From NCBI GenBank assembly GCA_017548045.1, contig JAFYNR010000060.1:1-64000 (forward strand): 64,000 nt of DNA, written 5' to 3'. The DNA is from Clostridia bacterium (GTDB taxonomy: Bacteria; Bacillota; Clostridia; Oscillospirales; Acutalibacteraceae). Of the stretch, positions 7,940-15,680 are shown piece after piece; position 1 is the stretch's first letter; every line of letters starts with the position of its first letter. Under the pieces are notes generated by a model, which was given only the letters and a program-made list of their open reading frames with translations, was not told where the DNA came from and did no database searches. The translations under genes were made by a program, and so were the position numbers.

Positions 7940-8452
7940 ATGAAAAACAAAAAAGTTATCCGCCTTGCTCAGGGTGCGATGATTGCGGCTGTTTATGCCG
8001 CCGCAACCTACCTGAGCTCGGTATTCGCATTGGCTTACGGCCCCGTTCAGTTCCGTATTTCGGAAGCGTTGACGGTTCTCGCCGTATTATCACCTGCGGC
8101 AATTCCCGGACTGACGGTTGGCTGTATCATAGGCAACCTTGCAAGCCCCTTCGGCATATGGGATATTGTTTTCGGCACTCTCGCCACTCTTCTTGCATCA
8201 ATCTGTGCAAGAAGGCTGAGAAACTTCACCTTCAAGGGTCTGCCGCTTTTGTCGATCATTATGCCCGTCATTTTCAATGCGGTCATAGTGGGTGCAGAGC
8301 TTACCCTTCTGCTTCCCACAGACAAAGCAAAGCTTGCCACCTTTGTTATTTATGCGCTTGAGGTAGGCGCAGGTGAGCTTGCGGTATGCCTTGCAGGCGG
8401 AATACCTCTTTATTTTGCAGTCAAAAAAAGTAAAGTATTCAGAATCGGATGA
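7940..8452 (+). CDS. queT: QueT family queuosine-precursor transporter
   Basis: 170-aa integral membrane protein with about five to six hydrophobic segments. It carries the family pattern YGPVQFRISEALTVL near residue 34, then IPGLTVGCIIGNL and WDIVFGTLATLLA. QueT proteins are S components of ECF-type transporters that import queuosine precursors such as preQ1. AAGGAG sits seven bases before the ATG. The candidate preQ1 leader upstream supports the assignment. Its stop is one base from the convergent yqfD stop, with no terminator between. No queuosine biosynthesis genes are nearby, in line with salvage. Confidence 0.88.
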   Translation: MKNKKVIRLAQGAMIAAVYAAATYLSSVFALAYGPVQFRISEALTVLAVLSPAAIPGLTVGCIIGNLASPFGIWDIVFGTLATLLASICARRLRNFTFKGLPLLSIIMPVIFNAVIVGAELTLLLPTDKAKLATFVIYALEVGAGELAVCLAGGIPLYFAVKKSKVFRIG

Positions 8453-8453
8453 A

Positions 8454-9620
8454 TCATTCCGTTTCTTCGATTTCAAGGGGCACTTCCTTGCCTATGTTTT
8501 CAATACAGACAAACTCTCCGCCGACGGTAATTCCGTCGGCTTTTTCATTTACGGAAACCTTTTCGCTTTTCACCTTCAGATAGCGAAATTCCTCTGCACA
8601 CGTTTCGGAAAATCTTAACGCTGCAAGCAGCTTTACCTGACCCGATTCAAGATTAACCGTGCATTTTTCCTTACCGACAGATAAACATTTTGTAAAGCCC
8701 AGAGGCAGTGTCACACCGTTTATTCTGAGGGATGTTTTCTCTGTGTACGATGCTTCGCCCGTTTTGCCCAAAGGGATTTCAAAGCCGAAAAACTCTATGA
8801 TATATGCGGTTGTTTCCGCCGACTTCCTTTCCGCTTCAAAATTTTTGTTTACACTGCACTCAAGTTCCCTTTCCGTGCATGCAACAACGTATCCCCTTGC
8901 TCTGCAAAAGCTGACGGTCAGATCCTTGTTTTCTTCAATACCGCTTATGAGCAGATCGCCCTTCAGCACCCCGTTGCCGATTTTCTGAGCCTGTGTACCG
9001 TTGAAGGGACGCAGAACAATTATCTGTCCGTCACGGGCCGCCACGATTTCAGAGGGGGTTTCGTCACTTTCATCGGGCACCTTCTCCCTTTCTCTCACCT
9101 CAATAACCGCCGCACTGCCCTCAAAATTTACGTTAACCCAGGAAAGCTCATCCAGCTCCTTCAAGGCTTCGATTTCCGCTTTTGCAACGTCAACCCTGTT
9201 TCCCGATGCGCCCTTTCTCACACCCAGCTTTTCAAACGTGCCGATTATTGCTTCCGAGGGTACGTCAACGTTACCCGTAACCTCAATGCTCCATATTCTT
9301 GTGGAAAGAATACAAATCACCGCAACGCATATGAATATTCCCGCAAGCACGCCTGCCCTGCGTCTGTGACGGTTAAGGAAGAACGGCAAGCCGCACTTTT
9401 TTTGAATTCTTATTTTCATACCCGACTGACGTGCACAGTGCCTTATTCTTTTGTATTCTCTGCAATCCGTGCAGGCATAAATAACCGATCCCGAGCTTTT
9501 AAGCTCCCAAAGGTTGATTTTTTTTAGCCTGCAAAGGTTTATGAACCTTTCGGGGAAGCCTCCTCTTGCACTGAAAACAACGTAGCCCGTAAGAAACCTT
9601 ATAAATTTCAGTAAAAGCAT
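8454..9620 (-). CDS. yqfD: Sporulation protein YqfD
   Basis: 388 aa, usual length for YqfD. N-terminal cytoplasmic region (1-90) with FLTGYVVFSARGGFPERFINL, one transmembrane helix (about 90-108, AGVLAGIFICVAVICIL), then an extracytoplasmic domain opening with WSIEVTGNVDVPSE, a POTRA-like start also seen in FtsQ. YqfD is needed for efficient sporulation in Bacillus, in the mother cell under sigma-E. Its start lies two bases after the yqfC stop without a good ribosome site, so translation is probably coupled. Confidence 0.9.
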   Translation of the reverse strand: MLLLKFIRFLTGYVVFSARGGFPERFINLCRLKKINLWELKSSGSVIYACTDCREYKRIRHCARQSGMKIRIQKKCGLPFFLNRHRRRAGVLAGIFICVAVICILSTRIWSIEVTGNVDVPSEAIIGTFEKLGVRKGASGNRVDVAKAEIEALKELDELSWVNVNFEGSAAVIEVREREKVPDESDETPSEIVAARDGQIIVLRPFNGTQAQKIGNGVLKGDLLISGIEENKDLTVSFCRARGYVVACTERELECSVNKNFEAERKSAETTAYIIEFFGFEIPLGKTGEASYTEKTSLRINGVTLPLGFTKCLSVGKEKCTVNLESGQVKLLAALRFSETCAEEFRYLKVKSEKVSVNEKADGITVGGEFVCIENIGKEVPLEIEETE

Positions 9621-9622
9621 AT

Positions 9623-9922
9623 CTAATTACAAAACTCCACTCCCGTAATTATTCCGCGGATTATCGCCTGACCGTTCTGCATCGAAACCACAGTCAGCTC
9701 ACAGCCGCATATGCGTACCGTAAGCCTGCCCGTATTCAGTGCAATGGCACAGTCGCCGTATTCAAGCACACCCTGGCAGCCGTCAACAAGCACCTCCTTG
9801 TTGCCGCTGATTTCCGTATGCACATAACCCGAAAGCGCCTCCTGAGGCAGATCAAAGCTTCTGCCCACGGATTCAAAAAAGCTTTCCGTTCTTTTTTCTT
9901 TTCTGCAGTTTCTTTTTCTCAT
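9623..9922 (-). CDS. yqfC: Sporulation protein YqfC (YabP/YqfC family)
   Basis: 99 aa. Beta-rich domain with GYVHTEISGNKEVLVDGCQGVL and the glycine-rich end GIITGVEF, typical of YabP/YqfC. These small proteins form operons with yqfD or yabQ and act in spore formation. Ribosome site GGGAGGG. A pair with yqfD downstream is the conserved Firmicute arrangement. It is divergent from ylbJ, another sporulation gene, across 86 bases. Confidence 0.88.
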   Translation of the reverse strand: MRKRNCRKEKRTESFFESVGRSFDLPQEALSGYVHTEISGNKEVLVDGCQGVLEYGDCAIALNTGRLTVRICGCELTVVSMQNGQAIIRGIITGVEFCN

Positions 9923-9957
9923 TCACATCCCTCCCTTTTTCAAAATATGCCTGCCCT

Positions 9958-9987
9958 GCATTAAAAAGAACGCACCCGTCATAGAAT
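9958..9987 (+). promoter_or_regulatory. Possible sigma-E-type promoter of ylbJ
   Basis: GCATTAA (9958-9964), 15 bp, CATAGAAT (9980-9987) resembles the Bacillus sigma-E pattern (-35 near ATATT, -10 CATACAAT). ylbJ and yqfC are sigma-E genes in Bacillus. Pattern match only. Confidence 0.35.
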
Positions 9988-10006
9988 GAGAAAACGGAGG
10001 TGCGTT
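9969..10006 (+). other. Inverted repeat overlapping the ylbJ ribosome site
   Basis: AACGCACC (9969-9976) is the exact reverse complement of GGTGCGTT (9999-10006), which includes the last two G of the GGAGG ribosome site (9996-10000). If both arms are in the mRNA, the hairpin would mask the site before the TTG start at 10009. Confidence 0.45.
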
Positions 10007-10008
10007 GA

Positions 10009-11055
10009 TTGAAAATTAAAAACGGTTATTTTATTCTCGGTGCAGGCATCTGCCTTTTTGCCGCACTGTCGATTTTTTCTCAAGCCTTTGCTTCGGGTGT
10101 AAGCAAGGGTCTTGATTACTGCGTAAAGCTGCTTATCCCCTCTGTTTTTCCTTTTCTTATTGCGGCGTCCCTCACGGGCAGAGGCTCTGTGCCCGAATTC
10201 CTCTGTAAAATTCTGAATCCCGTCACGAAGCTCATCTTCGGTCTGCCTGCCCGATGTATGCCTGCCGTTATTCTCAGCCTTTTCGGAGGCTATCTCTCCG
10301 GCGCCAAAACCGTTCAGAGTCTTTATGCGAACGGAATTACAGACAGACAAACGGCTGAGCGTATGATGTTTTTCTGTGTGAACGCAGGTCTGGGCTTTTC
10401 AGTCAATGCCGTTGGCAGCGGTATGCTTGACTCCCGTTATGCAGGCAAGGTGATTTTTTCTTCGCTGTGCATATCGTCACTGATAATCGGGCTTGCATGC
10501 CGCCTGTTTTTCGGAGTGGGCACAGAAATACCCCGACGTAACGTTTCGTTGCATACCGACCTTGCCTCTGCGGTTACGGAAAGCGTTTCTTCCGGCGGTG
10601 CCGCAATGCTCAACGCCTGCGCCTTCACCGTTGCATTTTCGGGAATCTGCGCTGTTTTTGACAGATACATTCCTCACCCTCTGCTCAAAAACATACTCTC
10701 CTGTCTGCTGGAAGTAACGAAGGGCTGTGCCGATATAAGCACAACCGCATCCTTGCCCGTTATTGCGGCAGTGTGTGCCTTTGGGGGCGTATGCGTTCAT
10801 TTTCAGGTTTTTTCATCCGCAAAGGATATCGGCATAAATCTTCCCCGATTTTATATTTTCCGCCTGCTGAATTCGGCTGCGGCTTACGCCGTCTGCAGGC
10901 TTATACTTTTTTTCTTTCCTGCCGTGCATCCCGTTTCCGTTATAATAAATCCTCCCGAGGCAGTGTTCTCTTTTTCCGCACCTGCGGCGGTATCCCTGCT
11001 GTTTCTCTGCGCCCTGCTTATATTAGACCTTGATAACGGTGAAAAAATATGTTAG
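10009..11055 (+). CDS. ylbJ: Sporulation integral membrane protein YlbJ-like
   Basis: 348-aa membrane protein with about eight hydrophobic segments. It carries the YlbJ/nucleoside-recognition (Gate) features LLIPSVFPFLIAASL, LFGGYLSGAKT and VNAGLGFSVNAVG. YlbJ is a sigma-E-controlled membrane protein needed for heat-resistant spores in Bacillus; its transported substrate is not established. TTG start, with GGAGG eight bases upstream. Followed by a small Cys protein and a sialidase-like gene with short gaps (36 and 11 bases), probably one transcript. Confidence 0.82.
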   Translation: MKIKNGYFILGAGICLFAALSIFSQAFASGVSKGLDYCVKLLIPSVFPFLIAASLTGRGSVPEFLCKILNPVTKLIFGLPARCMPAVILSLFGGYLSGAKTVQSLYANGITDRQTAERMMFFCVNAGLGFSVNAVGSGMLDSRYAGKVIFSSLCISSLIIGLACRLFFGVGTEIPRRNVSLHTDLASAVTESVSSGGAAMLNACAFTVAFSGICAVFDRYIPHPLLKNILSCLLEVTKGCADISTTASLPVIAAVCAFGGVCVHFQVFSSAKDIGINLPRFYIFRLLNSAAAYAVCRLILFFFPAVHPVSVIINPPEAVFSFSAPAAVSLLFLCALLILDLDNGEKIC

Positions 11056-11091
11056 AATTTACGATACAATCAAGAAAAAAGGATGTTAACC

Positions 11092-11310
11092 GTGAAAAGA
11101 AAGTTAACCGAAAAGAAAAAATATGCCGCAGTATGCGAAAACTGCCTTCACGGCAGACTCTCCCCCGATGAGGAAACCGTGCTTTGCATCAAAAAGGGTA
11201 TTGTTCAGCCCGACGGCACCTGCAGGCGCTATTCCTACGACCCCCTTAAACGCAGACCCAAAAAGCCTTTACTTATCGAGCAGGCAGACCCTGCGGATTT
11301 CACACTGTGA
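11092..11310 (+). CDS. Small four-cysteine protein, hypothetical
   Basis: 72 aa. Four cysteines (CENC, then single Cys in VLC and GTC) suggest a small metal-binding fold. The basic RRYSYDPLKRRPKK and acidic-hydrophobic ADFTL ending recalls a short family seen widely in Clostridia, of no known function. GTG 11092 is preferred because AAAAAAGG lies nine bases upstream; ATG 11083 abuts that site. It sits between ylbJ and the sialidase-like gene. Confidence 0.7.
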   Translation: MKRKLTEKKKYAAVCENCLHGRLSPDEETVLCIKKGIVQPDGTCRRYSYDPLKRRPKKPLLIEQADPADFTL

Positions 11311-11321
11311 GGTAAACGAAA

Positions 11322-12311
11322 ATGAAAACGTTAAAAGAATTTGTATGTAATCCCCTGCCCACACCCAACTGCCATGCATCAACCGTTCTTCCGCTGCCCG
11401 ACGGCACCGTTATCTGTGCCTGGTTCGGCGGCACAAAAGAGGGTAAAACCGACGTTGATATCTGGTATTCGCGCCGCGATGAAAATGGCTGGAGCAAGCC
11501 CTCAAGCGTTTGCTACAACAAGCACATTCCTCATTGGAACCCCGTGCTTTTCCTTCGTGAAAACGGGGAGGTTGTGCTGTTTTTCAAGGTGGGCAAAAAA
11601 ATCCCCTCCTGGCGCACTTTCGTAAGCATTTCAACAGACGGCGGCAAAACCTTCGGCAAGCCCCGTGAGCTTGTTGAAGGCGATAAAAGCGGCGGCAGAG
11701 GTCCCGTAAAAAACAAGTGTATCCGTCTTTCCGACGGCAGAGTGCTTGCACCTGCCTCAACCGAAAACCGCGGCTGGAACTGCTTTGTTGACACCTCCTT
11801 CGATGACGGTGCAACCTGGGTGAAGGGCGCAAAAATCCGAACGGAACGCACAGCCCCCATTCTCAACAGCCTCAACAGCTATACGTCAAATCTTATTCCT
11901 ATGATTCAGCCTACTCTCTGGGAATCCGAAAACGGCAAGGTTCATATGCTCACAAGAACCGCCGTAGGCAAGGCATACAGAAGCGATTCAGACGATTACG
12001 GTCAGAACTGGTGTCAGGCATACCCCACCGTTTTGCCCAATAATAACAGCGGTCTTGACGTTGTTAAAACTCCCGACGGCGCACTTTACCTTATTTCAAA
12101 CCCCGTCAGCGAAAACTGGGGCGAGCGCTCACCTCTCACCATTCAGAAATCAACGGATAACGGCGTAAGCTGGGAGACCGTCATCACGCTTGAAGAAGAA
12201 AAGCTCGACAGCGAATTTTCGTACCCTGCTATGGTTTATATGGACGGTGCTCTCTACATTTCATACACCTACGAGCGTCTTAACGTTGCATTCTGGAAAA
12301 TTGAACTTTGA
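11322..12311 (+). CDS. BNR-repeat sialidase-like protein (cytoplasmic)
   Basis: 329 aa, six-bladed beta-propeller of the exo-sialidase type. Four Asp-box-like repeats are visible: STDGGKTF, SFDDGATW, SDDYGQNW and STDNGVSW. The N-terminus has CHASTVLPLPDGTVICAWFGG, the usual opening of this family. No signal peptide or membrane segment, so it should act in the cytosol, unlike the neighbouring exported hydrolases. It may act on imported oligosaccharides; true sialidase activity is unproven, as I do not see a clear Arg triad. Ribosome site GAGGT. Confidence 0.8.
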   Translation: MKTLKEFVCNPLPTPNCHASTVLPLPDGTVICAWFGGTKEGKTDVDIWYSRRDENGWSKPSSVCYNKHIPHWNPVLFLRENGEVVLFFKVGKKIPSWRTFVSISTDGGKTFGKPRELVEGDKSGGRGPVKNKCIRLSDGRVLAPASTENRGWNCFVDTSFDDGATWVKGAKIRTERTAPILNSLNSYTSNLIPMIQPTLWESENGKVHMLTRTAVGKAYRSDSDDYGQNWCQAYPTVLPNNNSGLDVVKTPDGALYLISNPVSENWGERSPLTIQKSTDNGVSWETVITLEEEKLDSEFSYPAMVYMDGALYISYTYERLNVAFWKIEL

Positions 12312-12349
12312 TTCACAAAATTTTTACGGATTAATCTATAATATTCCAC

Positions 12350-12378
12350 TTGTCAAAATCAGATTTTGCTGATATAAT
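12350..12378 (+). promoter_or_regulatory. Strong promoter with palindrome in the spacer
   Basis: TTGTCA (12350-12355), 17-bp spacer, TATAAT (12373-12378). The palindrome CAAAATC-A-GATTTTG (12354-12368) fills most of the spacer and is a candidate repressor site. Confidence 0.75.
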
Positions 12379-12420
12379 CAATCTCGTCGGAAACACTAAA
12401 ATTAACTAAGGAGAAATTTT

Positions 12421-13062
12421 ATGAAAAAGATTATTGCAATCCTTCTTGCTCTCGCAGCAGTTCTTTCACTTGCAGCCTGCGGCGGCAACAACGACACACC
12501 TGATACCGAAACAACAACCCTTGCTCCCTCATTTGAGCTTACAGGCACACTTGAAGAAATCGCTTCGCAGGTGCTTGAAAAAACAACAACAATCGAAATG
12601 ATGCTTATGGAGCCCACAGAGGTTGACTTCTCAGACGTTGAGACTGCAAAGTATTACATCGGCGTTGACCCCACCGCAAAGGTTAACAGAGCAGTTTTTG
12701 TTGAGCCTATGATCGGTTCAATTCCCTTCTCAATGTGCATCATCGAAGGTGCTGAAGGTGTTAAGATTGAAGATCTCAAGAACGAAATTCTTGAAGGTGT
12801 AAATTACAGAAAATGGGTTTGCGTTGCAGCAGAAAAAGTGCTTGTATCAAGCTGCGGCAACAAGATTCTTATGGTTATGTCAACAGAAGAAATCGTTGAC
12901 GACGTTTACAACGCATTCTCGTCAATCACCGAAAATTCAGCAGCAGCCCCCCTCACAAAGGCAGGCGAGGTTAACGAAGAGCCTCCCGTGGCAGACGGCG
13001 GTATTGCAGATATGGAAATCCCCGCAGATATGCCTGCATACGACGGTGAAACCCTCGAATAA
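12421..13062 (+). CDS. Lipoprotein, DUF4358-like
   Basis: 213 aa. A type II signal peptide with lipobox LAAC puts the lipidated cysteine at residue 20. A T/E-rich spacer (25-35) precedes a compact domain (about 40-170) with TAKYYIGVDPTAKV and a later GNKILMVMSTEEIVDDVYNAF, reminiscent of DUF4358 lipoproteins. The C-terminus is acidic and Pro-rich. Such lipoproteins often neighbour MBOAT/DHHW acylation genes, as here, so a role in surface polymer modification is plausible but inferred. A strong terminator separates it from the MBOAT gene. Confidence 0.7.
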   Translation: MKKIIAILLALAAVLSLAACGGNNDTPDTETTTLAPSFELTGTLEEIASQVLEKTTTIEMMLMEPTEVDFSDVETAKYYIGVDPTAKVNRAVFVEPMIGSIPFSMCIIEGAEGVKIEDLKNEILEGVNYRKWVCVAAEKVLVSSCGNKILMVMSTEEIVDDVYNAFSSITENSAAAPLTKAGEVNEEPPVADGGIADMEIPADMPAYDGETLE

Positions 13063-13074
13063 GTTTTAAAACGG

Positions 13075-13107
13075 AAGCACCGAAGCAAACCACTTCGGTG
13101 CTTTTTA
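13075..13107 (+). terminator. Strong terminator between lipoprotein and MBOAT genes
   Basis: 11-bp stem AAGCACCGAAG/CTTCGGTGCTT (13075-13085 with 13093-13103) followed by TTTTTATTT. It lies only about 20 bases before the MBOAT start and I see no promoter in between. Confidence 0.88.
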
Positions 13108-13124
13108 TTTGAAAGGAAAATCAT

Positions 13125-14522
13125 ATGCTCTTTTCAAGCATAATTTTTTTGTTTGTATTTCTGCCTGTGGTCATAGCGGGCTATTATGTTCTGCCGTTCA
13201 AAGCGAAAAATCTTTGGCTTCTTCTTTCAAGCCTGTTTTTCTATTTTTACGGCGAGCCGAAATATCTTGTTCTGATGATTTCCGTCATCACGGCAAGCTA
13301 TATTTTCGGACTCATAACAGAAAAAGCAAAGGGTTCTGCGCGTAAAGCTGTTCTTGCGGTTTCACTTGTCGTAACTCTTTCGGCTCTGCTTTTTTTCAAG
13401 TATACCGATTTCTTCCTTACCGCATCCAACAGCTTTTTCGGCACGGATTTCAGCCTTCTCGGTCTTGCATTGCCTATCGGCATAAGCTTCTATACTTTTC
13501 AGGCAATCAGCTACAACATTGACGTTTACAGAGGAGACGTGCCTGCACAGAAAAACCCCTTGAAGCTGGCGCTTTATATTTCTCTTTTTCCCCAGCTTGT
13601 TGCAGGCCCCATCGTCCGCTATTCGGATATTGAAAAGGCACTTACAGACAGACAGCACAGCATTGAGAATTTCTCATACGGCGTAAGAAGGTTTGTGACG
13701 GGTCTTGCAAAAAAAGTTCTGCTGGCAAACTCATTGGGCAGTCTTTGTGAGGTTTTCAGAGATACGGGCGAAAAATCCACTCTGTTTTTCTGGGTTTATG
13801 CGGTTGCGTATTCTCTGCAGGTTTATTTTGACTTTTCGGGTTACAGCGATATGGCAATCGGTCTGGGCAAAATATTCGGCTTTGAATTTATGGAAAACTT
13901 CCGCTACCCCTACACTTCAACAAGCGTAACGGAATTCTGGCGCCGCTGGCACATTTCCCTCGGAAGCTGGTTCAGAGATTACGTTTATATCCCCATGGGC
14001 GGTAACCGTGTGAAAACTCCCCGATTCTTCTTCAACATCCTTACGGTATGGTTTCTTACGGGCTTCTGGCACGGCGCCGACTGGACTTTTATGATATGGG
14101 GTCTTTACTTCGCGGCGCTTCTGCTTATTGAAAAATGCATACCCGTAAAAATCAAGGACAAGGTTCCTTCGGTTTTCGGTCATATCTATCTGATTTTTGT
14201 CGTGCTGGTAGGCTTTGTTATCTTTAACGGAACCGGTGTTGAGGGCGTTCTTTACGACCTCAAGGGAATGTTTACCTCCGCATATCCCCTCTGCACGGAT
14301 ATTACCCTCTATTATCTCAGAAGCTACGGGATTCTGCTTGCACTGGGCATCTTTGGTGCAACTCCCGCCGCAAAAATCCTTGCAAAAAAATTCAGCGAAA
14401 GCAAAATCGGTTCAAAACTTACAGTTGTGGCAGAGCCTCTGTTCGTGCTTGCCGTTCTCGTTACCGTTACGGCATACCTTGTTGACGGCTCCTATAACCC
14501 GTTCCTGTATTTCAGATTTTAG
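13125..14522 (+). CDS. MBOAT-family O-acyltransferase (AlgI/PatA/DltB-like)
   Basis: 465-aa polytopic membrane protein, about 11 segments. Family hallmarks: LPIGISFYTFQAISYNID, FPQLVAGPIVRY, FDFSGYSDMAIGLG, WRRWHISLGSWFRDYVYIPMGG and the catalytic His in LTGFWHGADWTF. These enzymes move acyl, usually acetyl, groups across the membrane to a surface polysaccharide or similar polymer together with an SGNH/DHHW partner, which is encoded next. The polymer is unknown. Ribosome site GAAAGGA. Expression probably depends on readthrough of the upstream terminator. Confidence 0.92.
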   Translation: MLFSSIIFLFVFLPVVIAGYYVLPFKAKNLWLLLSSLFFYFYGEPKYLVLMISVITASYIFGLITEKAKGSARKAVLAVSLVVTLSALLFFKYTDFFLTASNSFFGTDFSLLGLALPIGISFYTFQAISYNIDVYRGDVPAQKNPLKLALYISLFPQLVAGPIVRYSDIEKALTDRQHSIENFSYGVRRFVTGLAKKVLLANSLGSLCEVFRDTGEKSTLFFWVYAVAYSLQVYFDFSGYSDMAIGLGKIFGFEFMENFRYPYTSTSVTEFWRRWHISLGSWFRDYVYIPMGGNRVKTPRFFFNILTVWFLTGFWHGADWTFMIWGLYFAALLLIEKCIPVKIKDKVPSVFGHIYLIFVVLVGFVIFNGTGVEGVLYDLKGMFTSAYPLCTDITLYYLRSYGILLALGIFGATPAAKILAKKFSESKIGSKLTVVAEPLFVLAVLVTVTAYLVDGSYNPFLYFRF

Positions 14523-14533
14523 GAGGTGGGAAA

Positions 14534-15631
14534 ATGAAAAAAATAATGAGTATTATTTGCTTTGCAGCATTCATTTTCACCTTCGGAATCGCCTGCTTTG
14601 TAAAGGAACCCGTTCAGGTGCTTGTTTCTGAGCGCAGAAAAGCCGCACAGTTACCGGAATTTTCGGTTGAAGGGGTTATGGATAAATCCTTTTTCAGCGG
14701 ATTTGAGGATTTTCTTGCAGATCAGTTTCCCCTCCGCGACACCTTCAGAAGCATAAAGGCGGCAATTCAGCTTAAGCTTCTCAATCAGAGCGACAACAAC
14801 GGTATTTATACCGCAGAGGGTCATATTTCCGAGCTTGATTATACGCTGAATGAAACCTCCGTTGAAAATGCGGCAAATAAGCTGAACAGCATTTACGGCA
14901 AATACATTGAAGGCAAAGGCGCAAAATGCTATTTTTCCGTGGTGCCGGATAAGAATTATTACCTTGCTGAAAAGAACGGCTACCCTGCCCTTGACTACGG
15001 CAGAATGATTGAAATTTACACCTCGGGCGTTGAAAATATGGAATATATTGATATTTTTGATTGCCTTACCCTTGATAACTACTATAAAACCGACTCCCAC
15101 TGGAAACAGCAGGAAATCGGTGCGGTTGTTGAGAAACTTGGTGCGGAAATAGGCTTTGAGGTAAAGCCTTCGGATTATTACGCCGCCAAAAAGCTGGCTG
15201 ATTTTGAAGGCGTTTATGCCCCGAGGCTTGCAATGGGAAGCGGCTTCAAGGATGAAATCATTACAATGAATTCGCCTGCAACCGACGGTGCAAAAGTCTG
15301 GAACCTTGAAACGAACAAGGTAACGCAGGGTGTTTATGACGAAGCAAAGCTTGAAGGCGGCGATAAATACGACATTTACCTTCAGGGTGCGGCGGCACTG
15401 CTGACGGTTGAGAATCCTGCCGCAGCCGAAAAAAGGGAGCTTGTGATTTTCAGAGATTCCTTCGGTTCTTCCCTTGCTCCTCTTATTCTTGAGGGATACA
15501 GCAAAATCACGCTGATTGACCTGCGATACATCTCATCGCAGATGCTGGGTGAATTTGTGGATTTCAGCGGCTGCGACGTGCTTTTCATCTACAACACACA
15601 GATTCTCAATCAAAGCTCACTTCTTAAATGA
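14534..15631 (+). CDS. DHHW/AlgX-like SGNH acetyltransferase-associated protein
   Basis: 365 aa. An N-terminal signal-anchor helix (about 5-22) is followed by an extracytoplasmic SGNH-like domain. YKTDSHWKQQE carries the Asp-x-His of the DHHW signature (here DSHW), and IFRDSFGSSLAPL supplies the GDSx-type serine. AlgX/AlgJ-type partners complete the transfer of acetyl groups supplied by AlgI-type MBOAT proteins. It starts 11 bases after the MBOAT gene with GGAGGTGGG upstream, so the two are co-translated from one transcript. A strong bidirectional terminator follows. Confidence 0.87.
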   Translation: MKKIMSIICFAAFIFTFGIACFVKEPVQVLVSERRKAAQLPEFSVEGVMDKSFFSGFEDFLADQFPLRDTFRSIKAAIQLKLLNQSDNNGIYTAEGHISELDYTLNETSVENAANKLNSIYGKYIEGKGAKCYFSVVPDKNYYLAEKNGYPALDYGRMIEIYTSGVENMEYIDIFDCLTLDNYYKTDSHWKQQEIGAVVEKLGAEIGFEVKPSDYYAAKKLADFEGVYAPRLAMGSGFKDEIITMNSPATDGAKVWNLETNKVTQGVYDEAKLEGGDKYDIYLQGAAALLTVENPAAAEKRELVIFRDSFGSSLAPLILEGYSKITLIDLRYISSQMLGEFVDFSGCDVLFIYNTQILNQSSLLK

Positions 15632-15639
15632 TACAAAAA

Positions 15640-15680
15640 TTGAAAAGCCGTCCGATTGGCTGATCGGACGGCTCTTTTTA
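15640..15680. terminator. Bidirectional terminator between convergent genes
   Basis: 11-bp stem AGCCGTCCGAT/ATCGGACGGCT (15646-15656 with 15663-15673), T run on the plus side (15675-15679) and A-rich on the left, so it works for both the DHHW gene and the beta-helix gene. Confidence 0.88.

Noticed and set aside
8446-8461. Short inverted repeat at the queT/yqfD convergent stop codons
   Set aside because: Four plus three paired bases with a bulge and no T tract; too weak for a terminator.
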